64,000 nucleotides of DNA, taken from positions 12,276,001 through 12,340,000 of the forward strand of contig AP026540.1 of the NCBI GenBank assembly GCA_026075535.2, written 5' to 3'. Shown here one piece after another: positions 44,648-55,200 of this stretch. Source of the stretch: Tricholoma matsutake (Eukaryota; Basidiomycota; Agaricomycetes; Agaricales; Tricholomataceae). The translations under genes and the position numbers were made by a program. Within the stretch, counting starts at the first letter, position 1. Every line of letters starts with the position of its first letter. Below the pieces are notes generated by a model. That model had not been told where the DNA came from. It saw nothing but the letters and a program-made list of their open reading frames with translations, and made no database searches.

Positions 44648-45359
44648 TGTTAAGACTATAGGTCTTTAACTCAGCCTTGGCTTTGTCTGTCACAGTTGGA
44701 GGTTTTCCAACTGTCTCGGTATTGCACTAGGAGGCCTTCCTAGTATGTCGGGCTTTCTGGCCTTCACTTGGGTACTTCCTCAAGTTGTTATGGCTATCCA
44801 TACTCAGAGAGTTTCTGAGTAGACCATCAGTTCGTGTATCACAGTTGGAGGCTTTCCAACTGTCGAGTTTGAGTTATCACAGCTAGGGGCTTCCTAAGCT
44901 GTCGAGTGTTCTGGTTGAGTCTAAGACTGTTTGATTGAATTAGGTCAAGCTGAGTATTACACAGGGTATAACTACAGCTTATATATGGTTCTGGGACTAC
45001 CTATCATCCAATCAGAAAGAGAGAACAATAGAACTGACAGGCCTCATGCCTTGCATGAGGCGTCTGATGTCATGGAGTACTGCGGCGCAGCATGTCAGGG
45101 AACAGTAAGGGATAAGCCTCATGCCTGGCATGAGGCGTCTGATGTCACAGATCCAATGTCAAGGATCCAATGTCATGGACCTCATGTCAAGGGGCTGTCA
45201 TACCACAGCATGTGTGGGAGTGAGTTCGGGTGCATGGAGTCACCATGCGTCAAAGCATCTCCCATCGGAAGTGAGTTGAGTTGAATCAGAAAAATAAAGT
45301 ACCCGGTCTTGTCAGCATATGTCTGGTCATCCTGGGTTATGATAACAGAAATCGTAACA
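44648..45359 (-). repeat. Solo LTR, family A, minus orientation (712 bp)
   Basis: On the plus strand it begins TGTTAAGACTATAG and ends AAATCGTAACA, the reverse of the gypsy A LTR. The 5-bp duplication GGTAT is exact (44643-44647 and 45360-45364). Two copies of the GCCTCATGC...GCATGAGGC inverted repeat lie near 45045 and 45120. Confidence 0.93.
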
Positions 45360-45364
45360 GGTAT

Positions 45365-45590
45365 GGTTGAATGAACACTGCCAGCTCATAACCCTTTTAT
45401 GCGGGCCTCTGGCTCTGCAGTGCGCATTGTCAGTAGGAGGGGTGTGGGGGGAAAGGAGGGGAGGGGGAGAGAGAGCAGGGGACAGGTGAGAAGGGAGGGG
45501 ACCACTCTTTGCACAAATGCTCAGACATGTCCACAGAGGGAGAGAGAAACCATATGATATGAAAGGCAACACATACCTTGTTTGATGTCA
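45365..45590. other. Spacer, no gene seen
   Basis: Purine-rich plus strand (GGAGGGGAGGGGGAGAGAGAGC near 45440-45500). No coding evidence. Confidence 0.5.
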
Positions 45591-45591
45591 G

Positions 45592-45880
45592 GTGACTGGT
45601 GAATGTTTGGAGAGGTAGGATGGCACAGAGGACATAGTTGTGGAGGAAGACACCAGTGACCAGTCACATGGCTGGTAAACATTTGGAGAGGTAGGATGGC
45701 ACAGAGGATGTGGTTGTGGAGGAAGGCACCAGTCACATGACTGGTAAACATTTGGAGAGGTAGGATGGCACAGAGGACGCAGAGGAAGACACCAGTCACA
45801 TGACTGGTAAACATTTGGAGAGGTAGGATGGCACAGAGGACATGGTTGAGGAAAACACCAGTCACATGACTGGTAAACAT
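45592..45880 (+). repeat. Minisatellite with palindromic joints
   Basis: About four and a half units; the marker TTTGGAGAGGTAGGATGG recurs at 45606, 45682, 45751 and 45814 (steps 76, 69, 63). Units join at ACCAGTCACATGACTGGT, an inverted repeat with 8-bp arms. The long minus-strand frame over it (repeated MFTSHVTG) is a by-product of the repeat. Confidence 0.92.
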
Positions 45881-46121
45881 TATGAGTCCTTATGTTTACA
45901 TAAGAAAATTAGATCCTAGATCTGCCAAAAAATTCAGCGCAAATGAAAAAATCAGTGCTGTTTTACCCACAGTCAGTAATTCGAACCAACGATTAGTGAC
46001 TTTTGAAACCATGAGACATAAATTAGCTGAGATGCAGATTTTAGATATAAAAGGCAACTCCTGGAATTGGCTACACTTGTAACTGGTGATCATTTCTGGA
46101 TCAACTACCCTTTGTGCTTGC

Positions 46122-46144
46122 TACCTGCAGTTCAACTGCAGGTA
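46122..46144. repeat. Perfect 11-bp inverted repeat
   Basis: Arms TACCTGCAGTT and AACTGCAGGTA are separated by a single C. It lies 27 bases left of the gypsy D 5' LTR. It could be a hairpin of a mobile element end, but no element boundary was identified. Confidence 0.7.
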
Positions 46145-46171
46145 ATGCGATTGACATTAGATGACCCTCGG

Positions 46172-46596
46172 TGTAAGGGGACTAGGGGGGTGCCCTGGGT
46201 GTTTTTCCTATTTTTTATGTTCGTCCTATATTTTTCCCCACCTCATTTCCTTCTATTCTTCATTTTCTATGATTTTTCCGGATTTTATTACTAATTTTCC
46301 CTTGCTATCATGTTTGTACATGTTGACACTTTTATATTTAGAGGCGGAGTACCCTTCCGACACATACCCCTTGGTATGATGTCATTCAGTGGCCTTGATC
46401 CGCCTATCTCCGCCTTTTTCTCTTTTTAGGTTATATTTGATTTTTGTCGTCTTCACATATACTGGGCATCAGCAAGGGGATCCTTAGAGTTTTCTCTTCG
46501 GATTTCCCTTTGCTAGGTGTGTCCCCAATGCCTGTATTATGTAGTATAATTTTAACTTCGGATTTCCCTTTGCTAGAGGCTTAGGTTGCCCTTATA
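46172..46596 (+). repeat. 5' LTR of gypsy D
   Basis: 425 bp. It contains about 37 bases around 46272-46310 that are absent from the 3' LTR. It ends CCCTTATA in place of the expected CCCTTACA. Confidence 0.9.
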
Positions 46597-46762
46597 GTAG
46601 AAAACTCTCCCCTAAGGCCCGAAAATCGTGAACGCGCTGCCCAAGATAGGCAGGTACGGACTGGACGACGCTTCCCAAAGCTCCACAGAGTCCCTACACA
46701 CTGTTCCAGATACTCTCGCCTTTATCACGCCGCCATTTTCGCCAAACGCGCTCCCTAGCGAC

Positions 46763-47881
46763 ATGGACGCATCAGAACGCTTCGACGCGCTTGAAAGCGA
46801 CGTTTCTGGAATGCGCGCGCAAATCGACTCGCTTAAATCTACGATTGAAAACTTCGTTAGGACCCTCCAGGCTAACCCTACGACTAATAGTTCCCCCTTC
46901 ACGACTCCAAGCGCACCCAACAATGACGTTTTGCCAAACGCGTCCACTAAGGAACGTGCCCAGATCAAACCGTCCCCCCCCACCGAATTTAATGGTGCAC
47001 GTGCGCAGGGACGTGCATTCCTTAATTCCTGTGAGTTATACATTAGTCTCCAGTCGCATCAATTCGTCGATGAGGCTGCAAAAATTTATTGGGCCTTCAC
47101 ATACATGAAATCTGAATGCGCCTATCTCTATGTGGACCGTATCCTACGTCAAACTAAAGAACTCGGTTCTCTACCTTTCTCCACTTGGGGTGACTTTCGA
47201 GCTGAGTTTGTACGCCACTTCTGCCCCCTCAATGAATGCCACCGAGCAGTGACACGACTTGAGTCATCCACTTACCACCAGGGACGTCGATCTGTGGACG
47301 ACTATATTGATGAGTTCAAGGATTTGGTGGACATGGCAGGGTATGGGAGTGGGTTACCAGTGGTGGTGAAGTTCCGATGGGGGCTCAACCGAGAAATTCA
47401 GGACCAGATTGCACAGATGTTGGAAGGGCGCCCAGTGGACAATGATATCCTTGCTTGGTATGAAGCTGCTTCACTCTGTGACGAGAACTGACTCACAAAT
47501 GCGGCGTTTAATGCTGCATTCCGTGCTCCAACTACCACTCATACACCCTACACCTTCAATCGAAGCCTCCCCCGCCCTAACCCCATTCCCGCTCGTCAAA
47601 CTCCCACACCAGCCGTCAATGTCCCAGTACCAATGGATGTTGATGCAGCCCGCAGCCGTGCACGTAAGTTGGATCTCTGCTACCGTTGTGGGGAACCTGG
47701 ACACAGGGCTGGAGCGTGTCCCCATCATCAGGATATCCGCATGCTCACCCCCGAGGGACGAGACGAACTCCTGCAAGATTTGTTGGCACTTGTAGATGTT
47801 GAGGAAGCGAAGGATCAAGTTGCAGAGGAGGTTAAGCTGGAAGTTGTAGAGGAGCAGGATTTTCCTATTCGCAGCAAGTGA
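46763..47881 (+). pseudogene. Gypsy D Gag with one in-frame stop
   Basis: The first ATG of the frame is at 46763 (MDASERFDALESDVSGMRAQ, coiled-coil-like). The Gag core follows (RAFLNSCELYISLQSHQF, TWGDFRAEFVRHFCPLNE, KFRWGLNREIQDQIAQML), then a proline-rich linker and a CCHC knuckle CYRCGEPGHRAGAC. A TGA at 47489-47491 interrupts; the same frame continues to TGA 47879-47881. The pol frame overlaps the gag end in the -1 frame, as expected for frameshift expression. Confidence 0.88.
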
Positions 47882-48579
47882 ATCGTATGCCCTCACTGCC
47901 TGTCCATAACTGCTTTGAAGTCTTGTCAGTTGAATCCCTGGAGAATGAATCCATTTCTGTGACTGCTCCCCTCTCTGACCCTTCGAAGTTGGCTAAAGAC
48001 GTACCTGCTCTCCCCATCTCTCCTTCTACTCCACGTCCCAAAATTAAATCATGGGAGCGTAAACTACCATGCAAGTATATTGTGGCATCCACTCCCTCTG
48101 CACATTCCTTAAACCTAGCCATCGAACTGCAGATGACTGACACTGGACAGATACTCGGTGTCTCTGCACTCCTGGACTCTGGTGCGACTGGTCTCTTCAT
48201 TGATTCCCATCTGGTACAATAACATCGTCTAAATACTCGCTCACTCTCACATCCGATACCTGTATATAACGTGGATGGATCCCCAAATGAAGCTGGTGCC
48301 ATCCGAGAGGTTGCAGACCTGGTTCTCCGTTACAAAGATCATAGTGAGCGTGCCCTTTTTGCTGTCACTCAATTAGGAAAGCAAAAGGCGATTTTGGGAT
48401 ATCCATGGCTTTGAGACCATAACCCAGAGGTCGACTGGCGCACCAGGGAGGTTACCATGAGCCGATGTCCATCCCGCTGTCAGATGTGTTTCACAGAAGC
48501 CAGGCAAGAACGTCGTGGACAGAAGGCGGCAATACGATGAACTCAGAAGTGTTGTGCTGGACCCCTGCCTATACCTGAA
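47878..48579 (+). pseudogene. Gypsy D protease region
   Basis: In the pol frame it reads ALLDSGATGLFIDSHLVQ (intact retropepsin motif), a TAA at 48220-48222, then SHPIPVYNVDGSPNEAG, ALFAVTQLGKQKAILGYPWL and further stops near 48412 and 48538. Two of these three stops are TGA at positions where Arg would be usual. Confidence 0.86.
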
Positions 48580-51300
48580 GTGGAATTGGAAGGGGTTCCT
48601 GATCTAATGCCGGACTCGGATGATGATGATGAGGACCCAGAGGAAGTGGAGGAGGGTGATCAGATCTTCTACACTGCAATTCGCTCATTGCATGAGGTGT
48701 GTGCCACATCGAACATATCCCAATGCCTTGCTGAGGCCTTCCACAAAAACAATGCTGCTAAATCCTCTACTAACTCCTTACTCCCTCATCTCCATGAGTT
48801 TGAAGACGTGTTCTCCAAGGAGTCATTCGACTCTCTTCCTGCACGTAAGCCATGGGATCACGCGATCGAACTCACCCCCGGCACAACCCCTTCATCCTGC
48901 AAGGTCTATCCTCTCTCTCCGGAGGAACAATGGCAGCTTGACCAGTTCATCGACGAGCACCTGGCCTCTGGACGTATTCGACCATCGAAGTCACCCATGG
49001 CCTCTCCCTTTTTCTTTGTCAAGAAGAAGGATGGCTCACTTCGACCAGTTCAAGACTACAGAAGACTCAACAACATCATGGTCAAAAATCGCTACCCACT
49101 ACCCCTCATCTCTGAACTCGTAAACCAGCTCCATGGAGCCCAATACTTCACCAAGCTCGATGTCCGTTGGGGCTATAATAATGTGAGGATAAAGGAGGGA
49201 GATGAGTGGAAGGCAGCCTTTCGTACCAACCATGGTCTTTTTGAACTGCTTGTCATGTTCTTTGGCCTTACTAATAGCCCTGCCACCTTTCAGACCATGA
49301 TGAACGACATCTTCCATGACCTCATCCTCAAAGGCGTTGTCTGCATCTATCTCGATGACATCCTCATCTTCACTCGCACGGTTGAAGAGCACCGTCGCAT
49401 CACGCGCCTTGTCCTAGAGCGACTTCGACGGTACAAACTCTACCTTCGTCAGGACAAATGCAAGTTCAAAAGGACCAAGATCGAGTACCTCAGCCTGATT
49501 ATCTCAGAGGGTCAAGTGGAGATGGATCCTATCAAGGTAAACGGGGTCACAGCTTGGCCGACGCCCACAAACAAGAAGGAGGTGCAGTCTTTCCTGGGCT
49601 TCATCAATTTTTATCGGCGTTTTATCAAGGATTTCTCACATCATGCACGACCGCTGTTCGACTTGACAGGAAAGGAGGCATGGAGGTGGGATAATGCACA
49701 ACAGGAGGCGTTCGAAAAGCTTAAGGAGATGGTCACTTCCGCTCCGATCCTTACCTTTGCTGACGATTCGCGTCCTTTTCGTGTAGAAGCTGACAGTTCT
49801 GACTTTGCAACGGGCGCTGTGTTGTCTCAGCAGTCTCCAGAGGACCAGAAGTGGCATCCTGTTGCGTTCTACTCCAAAAGCCTTAGTGCTGTAGAGAGAA
49901 ACTACGAGATCCATGACAAGGAGATGTTGGTGATAATGCGTGCGCTTGAGGAGTGGCGACACTTCCTCGAGGGTGCCCAACACAAGGTGGAAATTTGGAC
50001 AGATCACAAGAACCTCGAGTACTTCATGACGGCCAAGAAATTGAACTGTCGTCAAGCTTGTTGGTCCCTGTATCTATCTAGATTCGACTTCTCCTTGCAC
50101 CACCGTCCGGGTCGCAGCATGGGGAAGACCAAAGCCCTATCCCGATGTGCAGACCATGGGGATGGCAGCGGTGACAACCAAAACATTGTGCTGTTGCAGC
50201 CAGACCTGTTCACCATTCGGGCACTGGCAGGCATCGCACCCCAGGGCGAGGAGCGGGACATTCTACATGACATTCGTCACGCAAACCATAGCGGTTTACA
50301 TGAGGATGTTGTCGCCCGAGCTGTTAAAGAACTGAGGAAGGGATCGACCCTTTCCTTACGTGCGGCAGAGTGGGCTGAAAAGGAGGACTTGTTGTATTTC
50401 AGGGATCGCATCTATGTTCCCAATGACCCAGACCTTCGCTGGCGCATCATATCCCAACACCATGACTCACAGATTGCTGGCCACCCCAGATGCTGGAAGA
50501 CCTTGGAGCTCACCTCACGGAACTATTGGTGGCCACAAATGTCATGGCTCATTGGTCAGTATTGTCGCACTTGTGACCTTTGCTTATGCACCAAGGTCCC
50601 TCGTTGCAAGCCTATTGGTGAGCTACACCCTCTTCCTGTTCCAGAGAGTCGTTGGGATGTCATCAGCATCAACTTTGTGGTGGAATTGCCAGAGTCAAAC
50701 GGGTTTGATGCGGTGATGTGCACAGTTGACTCAGTGGGAAAACGCGCTCACTTCATTCCCACTCACACCACTGTCAGTGCCCTAGGTGCCACTCGACTCT
50801 ACCTCCACCACGTGTGGAAATTACATGGACTTCCTGGTGCCTTCCTCTCGGATCGTGGCCCTCAGTTCATGGCAGAGTTCACTCGTGAGCTGTACCGACT
50901 CCTGGGGATCAAACTCCTCGCTTCAACTGCTTATCACCCACAAACTGATGGCCAGACGGAGCGAGTCAACCAGGAACTGGAGCAGTACATCCGCCTCTTT
51001 GTCAATGAATGCCAGGACGATTGGGATGATCTCCTTCCTTTGGCCGAGTTCGGGTACAACAACCATGTCCATGCTTCCACTCAACAGACCCCTTTCCTCT
51101 TAGACACTGGACGACATCCACGCATGGGATTTGAACCTCGCCAAACTCCCTCACACATCGAGACAGTGAATGAGTTCACAGAACACATGAGGGATAGCTT
51201 GGAGGAGGCAAGGGCAGCCTTAGCAAAGGTGAAGGATGACATGGCGCAATTTTACAACCAGCGCCACTCCCCAACCCCTCAGTACAAGGTTGGTGATTGA
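48580..51300 (+). pseudogene. Gypsy D Pol: RT, RNase H, integrase (906 open codons)
   Basis: RT (about 48840-49470): IRPSKSPMASPFFFVKKKDG, FFGLTNSPATFQTMMNDIFH and an intact YLDDILIF. RNase H (about 49700-50130): RVEADSSDFATGAVLS, KEMLVIMRALEEWRHFLEG, WTDHKNLEYFM. Integrase (about 50400-51110): HHCC zinc region, SDRGPQFMAEFTRELY and DGQTERVNQELEQYI. The first catalytic Asp is Asn (codon AAC at 50671, ISINFVVELPE). The frame starts after an upstream stop, so there is no true start here; it ends at a TGA (51298) where GDRVYLD is expected. Confidence 0.92.
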
Positions 51301-51780
51301 GTTTATCTCGACTCCAGTGACATCTCCACTACACGTCCATCCAAGAAACTCGCTCATCGCTTCTTGGGACCTTTCCCCATTGTCAAGTGCATTGGAACAC
51401 ATGCCTATCGTCTACACCTCCCAGCCTCCATGTCCAGACTCCATCCCGTCTTCCATGTCGTCAAATTGCTTCCAGCTCCCCCAGATCCGTTCCCGGGACG
51501 CCATTCACACCCACCACCACCACCTACAGTGATCGAGGGAGAACCCCAATATGAAGTCGAGTCAATCTTGGACAGCCATTTGCATCGAGGAAAACTCCAG
51601 TATTTGGTACATTGGAAGGGTTATGGGTATGAGGAGAACTCATGGGTCGAAGAGTCTGACGTAAATGCCCCTCGGTTAATCAAGGAATTCCACCGATGGC
51701 ACACTGCTGCACCGCATCGCATTCAAGTCACGGACTTTGGTCGTATACAATTTCGAATGCATCAGGGTGATGCATCTTAG
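51301..51780 (+). pseudogene. Gypsy D GPY/F and chromodomain tail
   Basis: The same frame continues past TGA 51298-51300: VYLDSSDIS, AHRFLGPFPIVKCIG, LHPVFHVVKLLPAP, then chromodomain EPQYEVESILDSHLHRGKLQ and YLVHWKGYGYEENSWVEESD, ending with TAG at 51778-51780. A polypurine tract (AGAGAGGGGGTGA) follows, then the 3' LTR. Confidence 0.9.
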
Positions 51781-51791
51781 AGAGGGGGTGA

Positions 51792-52179
51792 TGTAAGGGG
51801 ACTAGGGGGGTGCCCTGTGTGTTTTTCCTATTTTTTATGTTCGTCCTATATTTTTCCCCACCTCATTTCCTTCTATTCTTCATTTTCTATCATGTTTGTA
51901 TATGTTGACACTTTTATATTTAGAGGCGGAGTACCCCTTCCGACACATACCCCTTGGTATGATGTCATTCAGCAGCCTTGATCCGCCTATCTCCGCCTTT
52001 TTCTATTTTTAGGTTATATTTGATTTTTGTCGTCTTCACATATACTGGGCATCAGCAAGGGGATCCTTAGAGTTTTCTCTTCGGATTTCCCTTTGCTAGG
52101 TGCGCCCCCAATCCCTGTATTATGTAGCATAATTTTAACTTCAGATTTCCCTTTGCTAGAGGCTCAGGTTGCCCTTATA
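51792..52179 (+). repeat. 3' LTR of gypsy D
   Basis: 388 bp, TGTAAGGGGACTAGGG to CCCTTATA. It differs from the 5' LTR by the 37-base gap and a mixed set of substitutions. Confidence 0.9.
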
Positions 52180-52840
52180 CATACCAGAAACTGAGTGAAG
52201 CAATGCCAACACAAAACACCAGAGTCCACAACCATGCTAACTCTATCTTTGATGTTGAAAGCATGAACAATGTCTGCACCAAAACACCAGGAACTTGGAA
52301 CTGTCAAGGCTTGAAGCTTGAAGGAAGATCAAGACAGGCTTTATGTGCAGCAATTACAATCAATTTGAAGGAATGTCGAACAACAGAGTCCGCAACCGTG
52401 CTAACTCTGTGCTCGAATCCCAGGGCAATCTTGAAGGAAGGTAAGGTTGTCAAACAACAGAGTCCGCAGCCGTGCTAACTCTATCTTCAATGTTGAAAGC
52501 GTGTAGATGGACAGAGACACCCGTTGTAAACACTTCACAACAATGCCTCCAAATCATTGACTCATCCGAGTTGGACGCCAGTGAGTTACACAAAGTTGAT
52601 GTTGGTTAATCCACACTAGGAGCCCCTGCATGCTATTAAACCCCCTCCTTCACAGTAGGTGGAGACTCAAACGGCATGATATTAACATATGTTCATGCAA
52701 CAGACTGATGATGGTAGTACTAGTATGTGCTCCTCTATACAAAAATCCTCTCATTCCACATCCACCCAATGTTTATCTCGCCTGCGAGTGGGATAAGATG
52801 TAAAGTTAGAGTTGAATATAGTAGGAGCCTAAGTGACTTA
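52180..52840. repeat. Repeat segment with CAGAGTCCGCAACC words, no gene
   Basis: The block ACCAGAGTCCNCAACCNTGC plus TAACTCT occurs near 52221, 52384 and 52458, linked to TTGAAGGAAG and GTTGAAAGC words. A related segment is at 59720-60030 (ACATACCGGAAGCC, CACCAGAGTCTGCAACGG). The rest (52530-52840) has no coding evidence. Confidence 0.55.
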
Positions 52841-52844
52841 CAAA

Positions 52845-55200
52845 TGACCTCTTAAACCATGGTCAAAGAATGACCTTTTCTTGTCATTGCAATGGGCACA
52901 CCTGTACTTCTGTTTCAGATTCACTTCACCTTCACTGTCCTCCCTATGCTTCTGCTTCCTTCCTCTGGCCTCTATGGCATGGCCTGACTCTGGCTTCGAA
53001 GGACTGCTGTATTCTGTTACAACTTTGGCAGTCTGGAATGCTGAACGATTGACTTCCAGCGGTCATTGTAGAGACATGAAAGCATAGTACAGCTGTGTGT
53101 TAAGTTGTAATACATCCTCCTTCAATGCGTCTTGAAGATTAAGCTGCTGAAATTTCCCCTGCAAGCACTTTGCATGCTGACAGTGCCTCAATCAATAAAA
53201 AGTTGGTCACAACTTTTATACAATTGGCTTCATTTCTGACCTAAAATGAAATATAATGAAACAGAAAAGGTTAGCTTTGCTAGTAAGGCTTTATGTGTTT
53301 GGGACAAACCTGATGAGGACAGCCTGCTGGAATAAATATAGCCTCTCCAATAGATTGATGAATGGTATAAGGCATGACCCCATACATGGTTTTGAGCTGT
53401 GCAAGTTTTGTCGGTTCAAGATAATACTGCTGACTGTGAATGGGGTCATCATCTTGAGGATGATTAAAAGCACTCCTGAGGTATTCTCTGATTTTCGGCA
53501 CATCAGAAACCTTGAATATATGCCACAGGGCACCCCCAGTAACCGGCACACAATGAACCATTAAATTGATGGCATCGCAGAGGTCGCAGTGCAATTTAGT
53601 TGAGCCCAAATATCCATCGATCTGTTTTGATGCCAGTGCCATGTAGACTTTTGGTCCTGCATTTATTTGTTATGGTTGGAAGACCTTCCAGTTACAGATG
53701 TTAAGCATACCAAGATCAGGCTGAACTCCAGAATTGACTGGGAAGTGTGCAGCTAAGTTGTAAAAACCATCCTGACGTGTATACTCAGGAATAGGTAAGG
53801 CAGCAGAGAAATCTTGGTAGAGCTTAGGGTGAGATTCAGCAAGTTTAGCTTCTGGTGGCCAGTCCTGCAGAACTCGTCAATTTCAGATCTAAAGCCAGAT
53901 TTACACCCACACCTTTATTCTCCAAATTGCAAGAGGTAGGATATTATGAACATCAGAGCCAGCACCTTCATATGATTCGGAATTCATAAAACGCATGAGG
54001 AATGTTTTCAAAGGCTTCTTGACAGGTTTTTCTTGTGCCTCACAATCCTCTAACAAGCATACATCTGTTCCATAATCTCTGATAAGGTCAGAAGGCGACT
54101 ACGATAATTGAAGCTTATGGTTGAGATCTGTGATTACCAAGGGAATGCATTGCATTAAAAAATACCGGAATTCCATATCCTTTAGCTGCCCTATGGGAAG
54201 TCAAATGGTAGTCAAATATTGTTCAGAAGCCATAATAAATGCATGAGTATGAACAAAAGTTTGGACATTTAGAACTGGAGCTGTGGATGACTGTGTTATG
54301 GCTTCCATCACATTCATGGTGTGGAGAAGGTCGGATTCAGTGTATCTTGAGCAGGGTATGAAGAAATGGGCATCATGTCCCATCGAAGAGATACAAAATG
54401 TTAGAGATGGGCCAGAGCTTTGGGACTAGAGATGAATATAGTATAAGCTTACAGCCAAGCCAGAATGTAAACAAACCTGAGGTTCAGCAAGCTCCTTGAA
54501 GCATTGTGAACAAAACTCCCTCCCGCAACATGAGTATAACCAACTTTCTCTGAACAGGGCCATCCTGCACCTATCTGTATGGTATGCACACCAAAGGCAC
54601 TCAGCAAATGACATACCACATACTTCACACCATGACACTTCACGCTTTCTATGGAGCACTCCATTTTTATTCATGCGTAGGTGCTGAAGTTCAATTTGTA
54701 GTTGTGGCAAAAGATTGGGCACAATCCCGGCCTATGGGTGATAATCGTTATTGACATGGCCATTGTGATGATTCCAGAGTTACCATTAGAGCTAGCCATG
54801 TATTCGATGTAACTGACTCAAAGTCTGATAATGTAAATATTTCTTCATGGATTGGTGCTGGAATTTCTGCGAAGTGGACAAATACAACATGGCCATGAGT
54901 CGAGATTCCTCTCAAGACTAAGCAGTAGTTTAGAAAATAGTAAACACTTTAAGAATGGCCCATACATTTAAATGCACACATCTCATTGGCTCACCATGGC
55001 TTGCTACACGTTAGACATGGCAAAGGAAGATCCGTATCAAGAATGTTCGATTTCAGATTTTGCAACATTTTCCTTGCTTTACTTTTGAAGTCTTTACAGA
55101 GAGTCTTTTGTACTAAGATGACTTCATTGTGGGGTGAAGAACCTAAATAAACAAGGATGTCAGACTTGGCACCCGTGAAGCCTGAGCGTATCACTGGCAT
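52845..55200 (-). pseudogene. JmjC-domain protein (KDM3-like), nearly intact multi-exon gene
   Basis: Exons on the minus strand, 5' to 3': Cys-rich finger (55200-54430: LPCLTCSKPW, CEVCGMSFAECLWC, CCGREFCSQCF); GHDAHFFIPCSRYT; FRYFLMQCIPLVITDLNHKL and KTFLMRFMNSESYEGAGSD (54190-53913); DWPPEAKLAESHPKLY to FNLAAHFPV-like sequence (53864-53711); JmjC core (53656-53308) with LHCDLCDAINLMVHC and IGEAIFIPAGCPHQ, supplying the metal-binding HxD...H set; VRNEANCIKVV after a GT-AG intron; C-terminal finger YRCAHCNDKKRSFFDHGL. One Trp codon became TAG near 54105, and one frameshift lies near 53190. JmjC proteins of this kind are 2-oxoglutarate oxygenases, often histone demethylases. The N-terminus is unresolved. 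Confidence 0.8.

Larger units (their letters stand above)
46172..52179 (+). mobile_element. Ty3/gypsy element D, nearly full length (6.0 kb)
   Basis: The LTRs begin TGTAAGGGGACTAGGG and end CCCTTATA at 46172-46596 and 51792-52179. Between them lie gag, protease, RT, RNase H, integrase and chromodomain on the plus strand. Flanking 5-mers (CTCGG and CATAC) do not match, so there is no simple target duplication. Only a handful of stops break it, mostly at codons where CGA is expected, making it one of the youngest elements here. Confidence 0.93.

Noticed and set aside
45521..45880. Repeat protein with MFTSHVTG units
   Set aside because: It is the translation of a minisatellite whose unit lengths (76, 69, 63) are not all multiples of three; no start context or domain.
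46122..46171. Helitron 3' end (hairpin before CTRR)
   Set aside because: The hairpin is there, but the downstream bases read CATTAG and then the LTR; no CTRR end at the right distance and no matching 5' end.
52384..52430. tRNA gene (GCTCGAATCCCAGG resembles a T arm)
   Set aside because: No matching acceptor or anticodon arms; the word belongs to a local repeat.
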